Assembly (NCBI GenBank): GCA_009760855.2
Contig: WPIO01000040.1
Location: 1,082,501 to 1,146,500 of the forward strand
From: Cristatella mucedo
Lineage: Eukaryota > Bryozoa > Phylactolaemata > Cristatellidae
Reading direction: 5' to 3'
Length of the DNA: 64,000 bases
How positions within the stretch are numbered: the first letter of the stretch is position 1; every line of letters begins with the position of its first letter. The notes under the pieces were generated by a model. It saw only the letters and a list, made by a program, of their open reading frames with translations. It was not told where the DNA came from and did no database searches. Below, piece by piece: positions 40,713 to 52,868 of the stretch. Position numbers and translations under genes: made by a program.

Positions 40713-40718
40713 AATAAA
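40713..40718 (+). promoter_or_regulatory. polyadenylation signal AATAAA of the Cys-rich gene
   Basis: Canonical hexamer 103 nt after the stop at 40608-40610, on the same strand. Confidence 0.6.
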
Positions 40719-41422
40719 TGCTCTGTCGGCAGCTCGACTCGGCGTCAATTACCAGCTGAGCTCGCCGGATGCGTCCGTCCCGTCGCTAGCGTGCTCGCGT
40801 ACGCGGTCGCTCGCGCATCGGGCCGCTTCAGCAGATTTACGGCGACCGCGGCGGCGAGCGGGCAAGCGATGGGGCGAAATGAGAGAGTGACTCGCCATTG
40901 TCCGCCTTTGTCTGCGATTGTCCGCCATTGTCCGCTCCCGTGCGATGCAGCTGATGAAGGAATAGAGCTCGGAAATTCCATGCGAATAGATGGAATGAAT
41001 AGTAACATTATTGTATAAAATTACAATACGATAATATCATCATATTGCAATGCGATTCGGCATTGTCACAACAGTGCCCTGCATTCCGAGATCCGCATGG
41101 GAAGGAGGCGACATTTCGTCGCCGTCAGAGCAAACTGAAGGAGCCCAACTCTCGGATGACCTCCGCCCGCCGCCGAAAGCAAGCGCGGCGGCGCCTTTAG
41201 CGAGCGCCTCGACCGACGATGCGCCCTGGCCCAGCGTTTGAGTAATAAGCCCAAGGTAGATGACGAGTTTCGATCTCGCGAGATAAACACTGCGTAGACC
41301 CGATCGTCTTTCAGTGAACCCCGTGTATACACACACTGTGCTGCACTGTTGTTGCAGACCACTCACCTTTATCAGCCCTGTTCCGGCTAAAAGCACGTAC
41401 CGAGCTTTGAGCTGAGCGCGAC

Positions 41423-42044
<622 letters not shown>

Positions 42045-42062
42045 TATCCGCTTGTCGTTCTC

Positions 42063-42065
<3 letters not shown>

Positions 42066-42097
<32 letters not shown>

Positions 42098-42099
42098 GA
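42066..42099. repeat. (CTGT)n microsatellite
   Basis: About eight CTGT units at the right edge of the duplicated segment. Confidence 0.9.
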
Positions 42100-42955
42100 C
42101 GGACTCCGTATGATTTCCTCTGTTCGGCGTCCGTCTTTATTCGCCCTCTCTTCTTCCTCTGTCTGCCATTTCAGAGTCAGCCTGTCTCGGAGAGCCTCCC
42201 TGCCAGCCACGCGTGCTCTCAGTTTCGCACGCACGTCGCCTATTTGGCAGTCTCGCTCTCCCTGCCACATTTCCACTCGCTCTCCCTCACCTCCCATGTG
42301 ACTCTTAGTCACTCCAGATCGAGTGCAAAATTATTGGCGAAGCCACCTAAAATGGCTGCCGGACCCACACAGTTCAGATTCTGACATAGTGCAACATCTG
42401 TAATAATGCCTATAAGTAAAATAACTCTAGGTGACATATAGGAAAAGGTTCAGCATAAGTTTATCAATTCGTTGCGCTGCAACGAAGTTACACGGTAACA
42501 GTTAGCAACCTCACGGGTCCGGTTGGGCATAGAACAAACTAAGCAGTCGGAAACCTCTGGCCATTTCCATTCTCTTAAGCATGACAGGAAGCAATAATAT
42601 TCTTGCGGAATTGTCAATTTCAAACCTAAGAATAAACAAGTTAAGAGCAAACAGTACAAGGTACTGTCTAGTCGTAGCAACGATATAAGGTTCTGTCCTT
42701 GTAATTGCAAACAAAACAAATATGGTCATCGAAACAAAATCTATAAAAAAAATGCTGTGCCTCACAAACACACCGCACACACTCACGCAGCCTGCGATCC
42801 GAACAGATTCGCGGTCCGACTCATAACTCTGGAACTGACGCTAAAACTCAAAACCTAAAAACTAAGCTGTCCCATAAATATTGCAATAATATTGATACCA
42901 CATCTAATACAATATATTTTTAACTATACCATGCAGTATTAATAAATATTAGATA
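42100..42955. other. nothing recognised, AT-richer
   Basis: A - strand frame (42786-42511) is hydrophobic, but this follows from AT-rich composition. No splice or family support. Confidence 0.4.
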
Positions 42956-42959
42956 ATTT

Positions 42960-43082
42960 AACAGCCTCAATTGTATAGCGATAGAAGGGCCTTAACGGCT
43001 TTCACCGTCAATTGCAGTTGGCAATAAAGGATCGCCCACTGCAGGATTCGAACCCGTGATCTCGGTCGTGAACAGCCAGCAT
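42960..43082 (-). mobile_element. SINE-2 copy
   Basis: TTGTATAGCGATAGAAGGGC, GGATCGCCCACTGCAGGATT, then CGAACCCGTGATC (reverse B box). Confidence 0.8.
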
Positions 43083-44190
43083 ATATTATATATGATATAT
43101 TGCTCCATAAATACATTTTTGCCGGCATGGAAAGTTTATAGAGGGGTGGGCGGAGCGCTCGGCCGGACGGTGTGGAGAGCTCTTTGGCGTAACGCTCGCC
43201 CCGACGAATGGATGACGAGCTGCGGCGCTGTCATGAAGAGTTGCTTGTTCATGCTCTTCGGTCTGCTGCTCTGGGGCGCTCTTTGCTAGCAGCAAGGGCT
43301 GGCAGATCTTCACGGCATCAACCACTCTGACCTTTGGCCGACGTGCGAAGGTCAAACGTGCGGTTCGGCCAGCGGTGCGCTTGATCGAGCCGCGAGCGTC
43401 GGCTACAACAACGTCTCAAGAGGCGAACGCATTCGAATGCACTTGCGTCGTCGCTCGCAGTGACGCATTCTACTGTGCCGACGTCACCGCGAAGTGACAC
43501 ATTCTCAATGGACGCAGCGAACGAAGTTCGATGCCGACTGCAGTTGCGTCAACTCGCCGCTGAATCTGTCACACACACACACACAGGTATCGGTGACGCG
43601 CTACTTCGTGCGGCTCGTCGCCAAACTCCGTCTCCCTTTCTCTTCCTTTGCTCCCGCCCCGCCCCCCCCCCAGGATGAGGCTTTCTCCATCTTGTTCTGG
43701 CGCTCGGCGTCGCGCCGTCGCCGAGCGCCACCTCGCGGCCTCTTGTTTCCAGCGCCTGAGGGGCAGCGGAGCATAGCAAAGCCGAGGGTTCTTTCACCGC
43801 TCCAGATCCTTCTCAGTGTGCCGGAGAGAGAACGATACGAACAAGCTTATTAGACTTAGAGCCTCTCCGGATACGGATGCAATAGAGTATTTACCAATTA
43901 AGGCGTCGCCCAGTACCATCTCTCGGTCCTATGGTATTTACCACTAAAGGGGGCTCGACCGTTTGCTAAGCAGGCGCGATCTACGGGCACCAACCGTAGC
44001 GCGTAGCGAATAGCGTTGTCAGCAGTCACATCGGCGTCGTTTCTAGTTCTTTAACCCCCCCCCCGCTACATTTTAAATGGGGTTCGTCGCTGGCGAGGAA
44101 AGCATATTTCACCCTTGATCTGCATTTGCACCGCCAACTCTCACGCAATGTCCATAATATTTAAATGCATGTATCAATATTAATACACGT
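43083..44190. other. unrecognised GC-rich region
   Basis: Short ATG frames occur at 43207 and 43508, neither with a family match. C-runs at 43661 and 44047. No polyadenylation signal fits. Confidence 0.4.
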
Positions 44191-44194
44191 ACAT

Positions 44195-44310
44195 TAGTAG
44201 GGTACCCCAGAAAACTCAATCTCTTTCTAGGCACTGTACATCACATATAAAGTTTCAAGAAAAAGCTCTCTGTGACGCTATACAAATATATTATTATTTA
44301 TATTCTCATA
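44195..44310. mobile_element. LINE-A/SINE-1 tail fragments in both orientations
   Basis: CAGAAAACTCAATCTCTTTC in reverse is followed within 60 bp by GACGCTATACAAATATATTA in forward orientation. Confidence 0.55.
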
Positions 44311-44564
44311 CACCCCTACTCTGCCTCGCTCTCGAGAGGATGCCAAACTAACAGCGCTTATTTGGTTTAAAAAACAGCCTAATAAGATGCGTGCCACCAA
44401 GGAGGAAGCGACCGCTCGCGCAGCGGAAGCCGATATTGTTTTATTCTTAAGTTCATGTTATTCCCCAGGGTCCGACTAACCAGGACCCAGGGCGTATTCT
44501 TCTGTGATTTTGCATGCTCGTCCAAGTATTGACACTTAGCTTGTCGTTACATCATCACTTCTCC

Positions 44565-44645
44565 TGCACCGAGTCGCAAAGCGCCTGAATGCAGATTTAG
44601 TTCTTGCAGGGCGCTATGTAAAAGCCTTACATTTTATTACAGCGT
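44565..44645 (+). mobile_element. SINE-1 tail fragment
   Basis: AAAGCGCCTGAATGCAGATT, AGTTCTTGCAGGGCGCTATG, then ATT-rich end. Confidence 0.65.
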
Positions 44646-44739
44646 CATCATTATTTCTATCATTACATGCAAGAAAACTGGTGCACCACTTGCGACGCTC
44701 CGGTAGCAGTAGTAGGCGATCATGGGCTATGAATCTCTG

Positions 44740-44809
44740 TCTCTCTCAGTCTCCCCCTTTCTCTCTCTCTCTCTTTTCTCTCTATCTCTCTATATCTCTC
44801 TCTCTCTCT

Positions 44810-44851
<42 letters not shown>
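44740..44851. repeat. (CT)n microsatellite
   Basis: About 110 bp of CT with T-rich interruptions. Confidence 0.95.
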
Positions 44852-44852
<1 letters not shown>

Positions 44853-45129
44853 ACTCGCCCCGAGTGCAACGGAGTGTAATCTAAATCGTTCGGCATTTAG
44901 GGTCCCAGCTGCAATTGGAATTTTGCAAAGATGCCAAGCTCTCACAAGCTAGCAGCGAACTGATGAAGCATATCTCAGCTTGAGGAGAGCTCTCTTGTGC
45001 TGCATTTTACGCGAATACAAGCAGCCAACTTAGCCCATTAATCGGCTCTCACTGTCGCCGCTGATTGACGCCTATGTTTTTCATCAACACGTAACGGGAG
45101 CAATGCGTCGCTAATATTTAATTCTTCAC

Positions 45130-45320
45130 ATTGAACATTTGCCACTATTCATACCTGCATGCTGACCCTGTGCACATTACCTCTAACCCCATTATGCTTG
45201 TTGTCGTTGAGCGCGCTACCGCTAACCATTCGATCATGCTTCCTTTGCAGCAAATGCAAAGTGCCTAGAAAGTTCTCCGAGGGCGCTATAACGAATGTAT
45301 TATCATTACTATTACTCTGC
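45130..45320 (+). mobile_element. LINE-A 3' tail
   Basis: CATGCTGACCCTGTGCACAT, AACCATTCGATCATGCTTCC, TTCTCCGAGGGCGCTATAAC, then (ATT)n-like end. Confidence 0.8.
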
Positions 45321-45551
45321 CTTTGCTCGGAGCTTGACTAAAATTGGGAAGCCATATTTGCAAGACCTCTGGCGCCAATAGCAGCAGTGAAGGCAGAATG
45401 GCTGCTTTCGGCGAAGCCAGCGAGCACTTCGCGCTCACGTTGTGCTTAGGGAAATCGGCCCTGGCGCGCAGCCGAGCTGGCAACTTCCGTTCACTCCCAC
45501 TCGACGTCATAACGCCCCCGAAACTGCTGCCGCTGCCGCTCTGACACCGAG

Positions 45552-45570
45552 CACGTGCCGGTATAAAAAA
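45552..45570 (+). promoter_or_regulatory. E-box plus TATA box upstream of the RING gene
   Basis: CACGTG at 45552-45557 and TATAAAAA from 45562, about 335 bp before the ATG and on a suitable strand. Assignment to this gene is inferred. Confidence 0.4.
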
Positions 45571-45900
45571 AAAGCCGTAAGGCAGATACCGAGGGGGTGC
45601 TTCAACGCTGGTGCATTACGTCAACGCTCGCAGCGTTTACACTGTGCAGCCGTTCTCTCCCCTCCGTCCTGTTTCATTCCCACTGCCTGCACCTGTCCAG
45701 GCAGTGACTCACCCATGTAAACCATTATATCATTCAACCGTAATCCCACATAACCCATAAACCAGAAAAACTATAAACCCGTAATAAACCATAAACCACA
45801 GCAACGAAACGCAACGCTGCCTCTAAATGCGGGATGTCGACATTGATGTAGGTTGCGACGCAAAAGGCGCTCGCACGGAGCATTTCACAGAAAAACGACC

Positions 45901-46069
45901 ATGGAGAACGGAAACCCAGTTCAACCGCATGAGGGCGCTGCTGAAGTTTCGCGCGCGGACGGGACGGCCGAGGCGCAGGCGACTACTTCCGGTAGCGGCT
46001 CAAGCGCTTCTCGGTCAGAAGCAAACTTGCCAACTGGCGAGGCACTCACGCGGCGTTCAACGGAAGAAG
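45901..46069 (+). CDS. RING protein exon 1
   Basis: 56 codons plus one base. It encodes the disordered N-terminal part, starting MENGNPVQPHEGAAEV. The same frame is open further upstream, but only from a non-ATG codon. Confidence 0.75.
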
Positions 46070-46377
46070 GTATTTCAGAATTCGAGCCGAGAGAATCTAA
46101 TTCGTAGCCGTCGGCGAGCTGGCTGCTGGGCCGATAGCGAGACAAGCCGCTTGGAGTTGAGCTCCGGTGAACATTTCGAGCGAGCCAATGCTTTCTCTTT
46201 TCAGCAAACGCTGCACCGCAGCTCTTGTGTAAAGTCTGCTACGAGGAGCCTATACGAGTCATGTTTCAGCCGTGCCATCACGTGGCCTGCGGGGAGTGCG
46301 CTATGACGCTGCTCAACGATATGAAGTGTCACATGTGTAGGGCTTGGATTTTTGGCTTAACAGTTATTACACTGTAG
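45901..46377 (+). CDS. small C-terminal RING-finger (C3HC4) protein, 2 exons, 113 residues
   Basis: Exon 1 is 45901-46069 with start CGACCATGG (good Kozak context), donor GTATTT. Exon 2 is 46205-46377 with acceptor CTTTTCAG, stop TAG. The intron is 135 bp and phase joins exactly. Residues 1-60 are polar, Ser/Ala/Glu-rich and disordered. The RING is C65-x2-C68-x11-C80-x-H82-x2-C85-x2-C88-x9-C98-x2-C101, followed by RAWIFGLTVITL. A hydrophobic tail just after the RING is the arrangement of dimeric IAP/MDM2-type RING E3 ligases. No BIR or other domain is present. Likely an E3 ubiquitin ligase or a regulator of one; the partner is unknown. AATAAA follows about 50 nt after the stop. Confidence 0.82.
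46205..46377 (+). CDS. RING protein exon 2
   Basis: Carries the whole RING (CKVCYEEPIRVMFQPCHHVA and on to CHMCRAW). Its frame has no early ATG. Confidence 0.88.
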
Positions 46378-46424
46378 GTCTATCGGTCAATTATAAAAGC
46401 AGCATTTAAGATAGTTGTTTCGTA

Positions 46425-46430
46425 AATAAA
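46425..46430 (+). promoter_or_regulatory. polyadenylation signal AATAAA of the RING gene
   Basis: Canonical hexamer 48 nt after the stop. Confidence 0.75.
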
Positions 46431-46709
46431 TATGTAAATTCTTGTTGACCATGTCTTTCTTTCCATGGTGACCATCATATTCATTTGCAACTTAAGACGT
46501 TGCGGTTTCTTTACCTAGCCTCAAGTCATCGTACAACCAATATCACACAACTATCGGATGAATATTAAATTAAATTGTCTATTTCATTTTATCAATAGTG
46601 TTATGGCTAAACAATTCAGAAGGAAAAGCTATGATTTGCGGGAGAAAGATCAGTTTGGATTTAAGCGCGACGCCATTTAATCAAAACCGTCCTCTTCCAC
46701 GATAAAAAG

Positions 46710-47310
46710 AATAGTAATGCCTTTGTAGAGCGCCCTCTAATAACTCCACATCCTTTTTTCACTTACTGAAAAAGAAGCATGAGTGAATGGTTAGTGGCAG
46801 CATGCAGCAGTGGCAGCACTCATATAAGCACACAAAGGACGAATCTCATGGACCCACTAAACGCTATGATAAATAGATGCGCTTTTAAGCTTTTAGATTA
46901 ATGCGGTCAAGTCAGGAGATGTCGTGATGCAAATCGGAAGTGAGTTCCAGGCTCTGGTACTAAGAGCTAAAGGCGCGGTCTCCAAAGGGTTTGAGGTTTG
47001 TACGAGGTATTGGTAAACAGATTCTGAAAAGCGGGTGGTACGATGCTTGACCTGGTGGGGAGAGTAGATCTGACAGATAGGCTGGAGCCAAAGAATGAAG
47101 GGACCTAAAAGTGAGTGACAAAACTGCTGCTTGGCTGAGCCAGTGACGGTCGGCGATAAGTGGTGAGATGTAGCAACTGCGACGCTCATGACAGACAATC
47201 CGAGCTGTAGAACGTTGTACAAGCCGTAAGCGCCCGATTACAGAGGCCGGTACACCAGCGTGCAGTGAGTTACAGAAGTCGAGACAGGATGTCATAATAA
47301 TGCACGGACC
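46710..47310 (-). mobile_element. LINE-A remnant, RT C-terminal end and tail
   Basis: The - strand frame 47295-46960 reads LDFCNSLHAGVPASVIGR, SLHSLAPAYLSDLLSPP and LPIPRTNLKPFGDRAFSS. YAPRAWNSLP-like sequence follows in a shifted frame, and the tail ends at about 46715. Confidence 0.85.
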
Positions 47311-47514
47311 AACTTAGATGTGGTATTCCTGACTTAGCAAAGCCGAATCTTGGCAACGTCGTGCAGCTGAAAGTAGGCAGACTTGTCCGAGGACCTCAGT
47401 GGGAGACTCCCGAGTACTGACGTGAACGATAAAAAGGTCATCAGAGGAATCGCTGAAGGATGTGGTTCCTCGGGACACTGTTTCCATAAAAGATACACGC
47501 TGATTTGGCAGCCT

Positions 47515-47612
47515 CTCTTTGCATAGCGACAGAAGAGCCTTTACGGCCGTCGCCGCCGCTCGCAGCGGCTCGCAGAGGATCGCTCGCCCGCTGCAGGATT
47601 CGAACACGTACG
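47515..47612 (-). mobile_element. SINE-2 copy
   Basis: CTCTTTGCATAGCGACAGAA, GAGCCTTTACGGCCGTCGCC, CCGCTGCAGGATTCGAAC. Confidence 0.7.
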
Positions 47613-48039
47613 ACGTGTTTGTAACACGTAACACGTAACACGAACACGTGGTACGACCGCGGGACCACGGCGAAAAGCCGCCGCCGCCACTTGCCCGCCA
47701 CTGTGCCGCCGCCGCCGTCCCGGCTCACCGGGCAAGACTAAGAGCAGAGAAGAGCTTGTCGCTCCTAATCTCCTCGAGCTCCCTAATCTCCCTGAGCCCG
47801 AGTCGGATTTTCGGCTGCGTTCGACACCAGTTCGACGGTCAAAAAGAGCCCTCGGAGAGACTGGGCGTCACGTGCACAGCTGAGCACGCGACGTGCACTG
47901 GTCCGATGCTGTTCGGCCAGCGCATCTACGACGGAGTCGTTTCCCCACTCTGAGCTGGTCAGACATGCTAGATCTTGGCACGGTCGGATTTGGCCTTGCC
48001 TCGAGCTAGAGGTGGGTCAGATGTGTCCGTCTAAGATTA

Positions 48040-48790
48040 GGAGCTGTCTTTCTCGGTGGCTTGCAAAAGACTTCACTGGCTCCCTGGTTCTGTCTCGGCT
48101 AGATTACTGCAGTTTCATTTTGGCCGGGCCACTGAAAAAAGCCAATGCAGGTCACCGCCGCTCGTGGTAAATATGGCCACATGGCTAGTTTACAAACTCC
48201 ACAGGTTTAATCACGCGTCACTTTTGCTGAAAGACCTTGGATGGCTGTCAATTGAACAAGGGTTGCACAGTAAAGCTCCTGTGGTGACCCGCAAGGCCCA
48301 CCACGGCTTGGCTCATTCATACCTAGCTGAACTGCTGCACTAGTTTCAGCCTCCTCGTGCCCCCTCGACCTGTATGTACGATAAAGTAGCTGTTCATTCC
48401 TTCCCTTAAAGACCATTGGAGACAGAATACTTTGCTCTGCAGGTCCGAGACTGTGGAGCTCGCTTTCACGATTTCACGATTTTTCAACGCCAACGACTCT
48501 CCTGCTGCCGACTGTGGCTCATACTTTCCAGCCGTCCTGAGCTGCTACTTCCATGCTACTCACAACCTCAAATGCTCTCCTGACTCTGCTATGCTTCACA
48601 CTTTCTCCTTGTTGTACTTTGTTCACACTTTCTTTTTTTTCACTTTCACTTCACACTTTCTCTTTGTTCCGTGAGACGAAGAAAAGTCTATTTGTTACCG
48701 AATGCGTTAAAGTCGCTTAGAGTTTGAGTGCGATTTGCAGGAAATCCCCTGCGTAACACTCACCTAGTCTTTGTGAAGTTACAGACGGAT
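48040..48790 (+). mobile_element. LINE-B remnant
   Basis: Frames with KDLGWLSIEQGLHSKAPVVT, AHHGLAHSYLAELLH, then SCYFHATHNLKCSPDSAMLH in a shifted frame, and the B tail near 48760. Confidence 0.8.
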
Positions 48791-48793
48791 GTA

Positions 48794-48850
48794 CACACAC
48801 AAACACACACACACACACACGTGCACGCACGTGCACACACACACACACAT
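48794..48850. repeat. (CA)n microsatellite
   Basis: About 55 bp of AC with GTGCACGC interruptions. Confidence 0.93.
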
Positions 48851-49437
48851 ACGTTCGCACACGAACCTCTAAGAGAGACTCGAGTTGCACATGAAGTCGC
48901 CGGTTGTTTCACTCACGGATTCTGATTTCAAAATACCAACATTCTAGAGTTAAACGAGGTAGATCATCTGAAAAATGAGATCTGTATCGAACGAACACGT
49001 GCACCATAATGAAGACAATGTCGGAAGACGGACGTTTGCACGCTGCACCTGAGACGCAATCATGAAACGAGGCGTGCGTGGCGATGTCGTTTCCGAGATG
49101 ACTTATTCAGATGCCATTAGTTAAATCCCCATGCTATCCGCAGTTCAGCTCAGCTCACCCCACATGGCTTCCTCGAGATTTTAATCACTCAGCGGCACTC
49201 TGGGACTCACGTCCTTGACTCACGTCCTTGACTGCAATCCTGGCTCCGGTACACTTGCAGTCATCTCACTTTTGTACGCTTTTCTCGAGCGACCAAGCTG
49301 TTTAATTACCGTACGCGCACCTAATGCTGTCAACACTTTGAGCTTTGACTTGATTATGGCATTTTTTCTAATGTGCCGATGATTGGATTGAAACAAAGCA
49401 AAAACTCGGGCTCGCGATCGTTCGTAGAGACTGAAAA

Positions 49438-49489
49438 AGAGGGGAGAGATAAAGAGGGGGAGAGAGAGAAAGAGAGAGATAGAGAGGGG

Positions 49490-49562
<73 letters not shown>
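49438..49562. repeat. (GA)n microsatellite
   Basis: About 125 bp of GA, diverged on the left. Confidence 0.96.
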
Positions 49563-49569
<7 letters not shown>

Positions 49570-49570
<1 letters not shown>

Positions 49571-51205
49571 CGGAGCAAACTTCCTAGTCGACCTCGCAGT
49601 AACCGAGGGCGTCGATTTTGACACGACTCGCGGAGATGACAGCGGTCGAGTGGCATTAGGAAAATCCACGATAAGACCTGCGCTCGATGAGCGGAGGCTG
49701 ACGTTCACCTTGTCAATTAGCCAAAGGATTATTAAAGAGATTATCTTTGCCTCTCAACCGGGCTGGACCGCCGGCCCCCGCCTCGAGCAGATCGTCTCCG
49801 AATCGTCTTTTTAGCCGGCTAGCCGGGGACAGTGGGGAAAAACGGAAGAGATCTGCGTATCCCTTCGCACGCAGCGCCTGCAATCCGTTTACGCTTTGAG
49901 AGCTGGAAATGCAGCTCATCAGCAGCGTGGAGTCGGAGCGCACGGCATGGCCGACGCGGCCCGGAAAGTGGCCAGCCAGCGCCGGCGTCAGAGAAGCCGC
50001 GCTCAGAGGTCAGAGGTCAGACGCTGATCGATCGGTAGGTGGGGCGTCGCAGACGTAGCCGACCGAGTTGGCGCGCCGTTGCAGAAGACGACGGAAACGA
50101 TCGGTTTCTTCGGCGCCGCAGAAGAACCCTGCCTGAATGCCTACTCCCGTCGAGTAGTTTCTAGACTTCTCCGATTAGCGAGCGAGCATGCATTACGGCA
50201 CGCGTCCTGATGTGGCGTGCATCCCGGCAAGCAGCCGAGGGGGCGCGAGCCGGCGACAGTGGATCCCGGCCGCACCGCCAGCCGGCCGCTCGCCTATTGA
50301 CCAGAGCGAGCGTCCACTCGATAATGGCCGCTGCTCGCAGGCTGCGGCCAGTGGCCTGCGAGCAGCGGAAGCGTTTGATATTAAAGGGCATCGCGCAGCA
50401 GCCAGTTTTGAGAGCGGCCTTGAGCCCACCCAGCGTGCATCTCAAGGCCATCCTGCGCGACGCCCGGCTTGTCGCTTGCTGATAGGCAATCGCTGGTCTC
50501 AGCCTCGCGCCCAATGCCGAGCGAGTAGCTCGATTTGCCAGCGACGTTCGGTCGCTGGCCGCCCGCCAAGGATTCTGCGCGGAATTGGATTGCAAGCGAT
50601 CTAAATGGAATTGCGCTTGCGTTGCGCTTGTTAGCGGCAGCGCGATAACTCGATTACGTCCGCCGCCGCGAGGCGTCGAGATCGTCACACCGGCGAGCGA
50701 GCGTGCATCCCGGCATGCATCGGGATGCCGGCCGCGGGCCACCGTCGCCAGTCGCGGAGGCGAGCTAATTTCGTCGTCCCCTTCGACGTTCTGCGGCACG
50801 CGGCGGCGGGCCGCAGTCGCTACTACGCCAATTCTCCCGTCACGCTAGATTTCGTGCCGCCGCCGCCGGCTCGCGCCACTTTCTCTCGCTGTCGGTCGTC
50901 CGAGCTTGCGGCAGCTTTCGGCTGCTCGCCGCTCCGTGACCTCCGTGACCTCCGGCGTTTCCTACGTACGGCTGCTCCGAACTTTCGTGGATGGACATTT
51001 TCGCACCGATCCTGGGCCGTGCGAAAATGCTCCCACAAGCGGAAGAGCGTATTTCACATCGAAGCACAGTTTAACATCGAGGCGGCACTGCGCTCGACCC
51101 GTTCGTAAGGAGGCACGTCCGAATCCAAGAGATCATTATTGTTGATAATATAAGAATAATAGTATTATTTTCATTATTATTAAATTGCCGCATGAGGAAC
51201 CTATA
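49570..51205. other. GC-rich region, no gene called
   Basis: Many overlapping frames on both strands, the longest being 212 codons on - at 50799-50161 and 127 codons on + at 50725-51108. None has a motif I recognise. It contains the hairpin at 50328-50368. Confidence 0.35.
50328..50368. repeat. perfect 15-bp hairpin
   Basis: Arms 50328-50342 and 50354-50368 are exact reverse complements with an 11-nt loop. Confidence 0.85.
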
Positions 51206-51207
51206 AT

Positions 51208-51238
51208 AGATATATACATATACATATATATATATAAG

Positions 51239-51299
<61 letters not shown>

Positions 51300-51310
51300 T
51301 TATATATGCA
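51208..51310. repeat. (TA)n microsatellite
   Basis: About 100 bp of TA with GTA and CATA interruptions. Confidence 0.95.
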
Positions 51311-51420
51311 CATGGCAAACGACAGAAACGACAAAACGAAAACCGATCGGCCATCGAGCGTAAATTAATTACCCCTACCCCTCATGAGTAGGAGAATCTC
51401 AGACAGTAAGCTCCTCGCAT

Positions 51421-51993
51421 TTGCTCTTCCTTGAATTGCTCCGCTGCTCCTGCTCTTGCTCCCGCGCCTCCTGCTCTTGCTCCCGTACCTTCGCTGGAAG
51501 CTGCCAGAACATGAAACCGCCGCCGCCCTCCCGAAATGCAAGCTACAGCTTGGGCAAACAACATGCGGGCGCCGGCACCATGCTGGTGCACCAGGCTCGC
51601 CTTGCCGCCAAAGCTGCAACCGCTGCGGGCACCCGCTCCTTGCCCGTTCGATTGGCTGCTCAAATGCGGGGCAACGCGGCGCGTGCGGCGCGTGTTTTTT
51701 GCCTTTGTCTTTCGCGTCGAGTGGCAAGTGGATTTCTCCGGTCTTCTTCATTCAACCTCTCGCCCAGTTTAGCTCGCCGTCTGCTGCTTTTTGTACTTGT
51801 CGACGGCTGCCGGGTCGTTTTCGCGTGCTATCCTCCATACGTCTCATTTCGGACTGCTCGGTGGACAGCTGAAGGGCGTGACAAATCCGGAAACTTGCTG
51901 ACGGCGATCGTCTCACCCCAGTACAATGGTCGATATACGATAAACGATGTACAATATCCGAGCTGCAAGTGTTCCTCGTGGCTCGAAGAATAA
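51421..51993 (+). CDS. unrecognised open frame, 190 codons
   Basis: Open from a CTC/TTG-type start, first half Cys/Ser/Ala-rich. The end, DKSGNLLTAIVSPQYNGRYT and INDVQYPSCKCSSWLEE, is less biased. The opposite strand is also largely open, so this may only reflect GC content. No family recognised. Confidence 0.15.
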   Translation: MLFLELLRCSCSCSRASCSCSRTFAGSCQNMKPPPPSRNASYSLGKQHAGAGTMLVHQARLAAKAATAAGTRSLPVRLAAQMRGNAARAARVFCLCLSRRVASGFLRSSSFNLSPSLARRLLLFVLVDGCRVVFACYPPYVSFRTARWTAEGRDKSGNLLTAIVSPQYNGRYTINDVQYPSCKCSSWLEE

Positions 51994-52409
51994 GACTGCG
52001 ATCTAATCGCTGACAAGTAATTCACTGAAACAGCTCACTGACATGCGAACATGGACACCTTGTTTGCTGCGACAGCCTTACAGCTACTAACATTCCATAA
52101 CTTTTCTAACCCCTGGGAATGGGTCCTCCATCGGATGAAAGCTGCGGTTCAATTGCATTTTGGGCCACTGATCGGAGCACGGTTCCGTAATTCTAGTTCC
52201 GGTTCGGCAAGTCTAGCCCCGGGTCCGTAATTAAAGTTGTGGTTCCGCAAGTCTAGTTCCGGTTCCCATCGACTGCCGCGATTTGAGTCTGGCATCCTGC
52301 ACGACGCACGAAGGCTCAAAGACGTACTGAGGCTCAAAATACTTGTGCAGTCACTCAAAGTAGCATTACTCGGACGGCTGGCGTCGACGCCGTGCGATGG
52401 CTGCCTACT

Positions 52410-52481
52410 CGCATGCGTTTTCTCGAGCATGCTACCGCTAACCATCCAATCTTGTTTCCTTTGCAGCAAATATTAGGCGCC

Positions 52482-52492
<11 letters not shown>
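52410..52492 (+). mobile_element. LINE-A tail fragment
   Basis: CGAGCATGCTACCGCTAACC, TTTCCTTTGCAGCAAATATT, GGCGCCTAGAGAG; the tail has been replaced by (GA)n. Confidence 0.65.

Positions 52493-52558
<66 letters not shown>
52483..52558. repeat. (GA)n microsatellite
   Basis: About 75 bp of pure GA, replacing the LINE-A tail end. Confidence 0.97.
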
Positions 52559-52561
<3 letters not shown>

Positions 52562-52619
52562 TAGATAATTAGTAAAAGCTGCACGTTCTCGAAATCGTCA
52601 CGCATCTTAACGCTTAATT

Positions 52620-52855
52620 TTTCGAGTGAGTTAATTTAATTTAATTTAAATCTTAATTTGTCGACTGAATGCGGCGTCGATTCTCCCGTATTTGAAACTA
52701 CCTGTCGGACATCGCCAGGCCTGGATCAAGCTGATCGGAACGTTTGCTAGCATTTAAATTAGCCTTTAGTTTTAATTTAATTTTAATAAATAAATAAATT
52801 TAATTTAAATAAATAAATTTACCTTAATTTAAATGTAGGGTATTTACCCTACAGG
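52620..52855. repeat. AATTTAAT/AAATA-rich island with an 18-bp hairpin
   Basis: Repeated TTAATTTAAT and AAATAAATAA words. GTAGGGTA-TT-TACCCTAC at 52837-52854 is a perfect short hairpin. Confidence 0.7.
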
Positions 52856-52868
52856 CTCGTGGCAAGTG

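Noticed and set aside
42511-42786. Hydrophobic - strand frame as a membrane protein
   Set aside because: Hydrophobic composition follows from AT/T-rich DNA. There is no splice context, no family pattern and only 91 codons.
43207-43520. Two short ATG frames as first exons of further small genes
   Set aside because: Neither has a supported donor-acceptor partner, a recognisable motif or a polyadenylation signal downstream.
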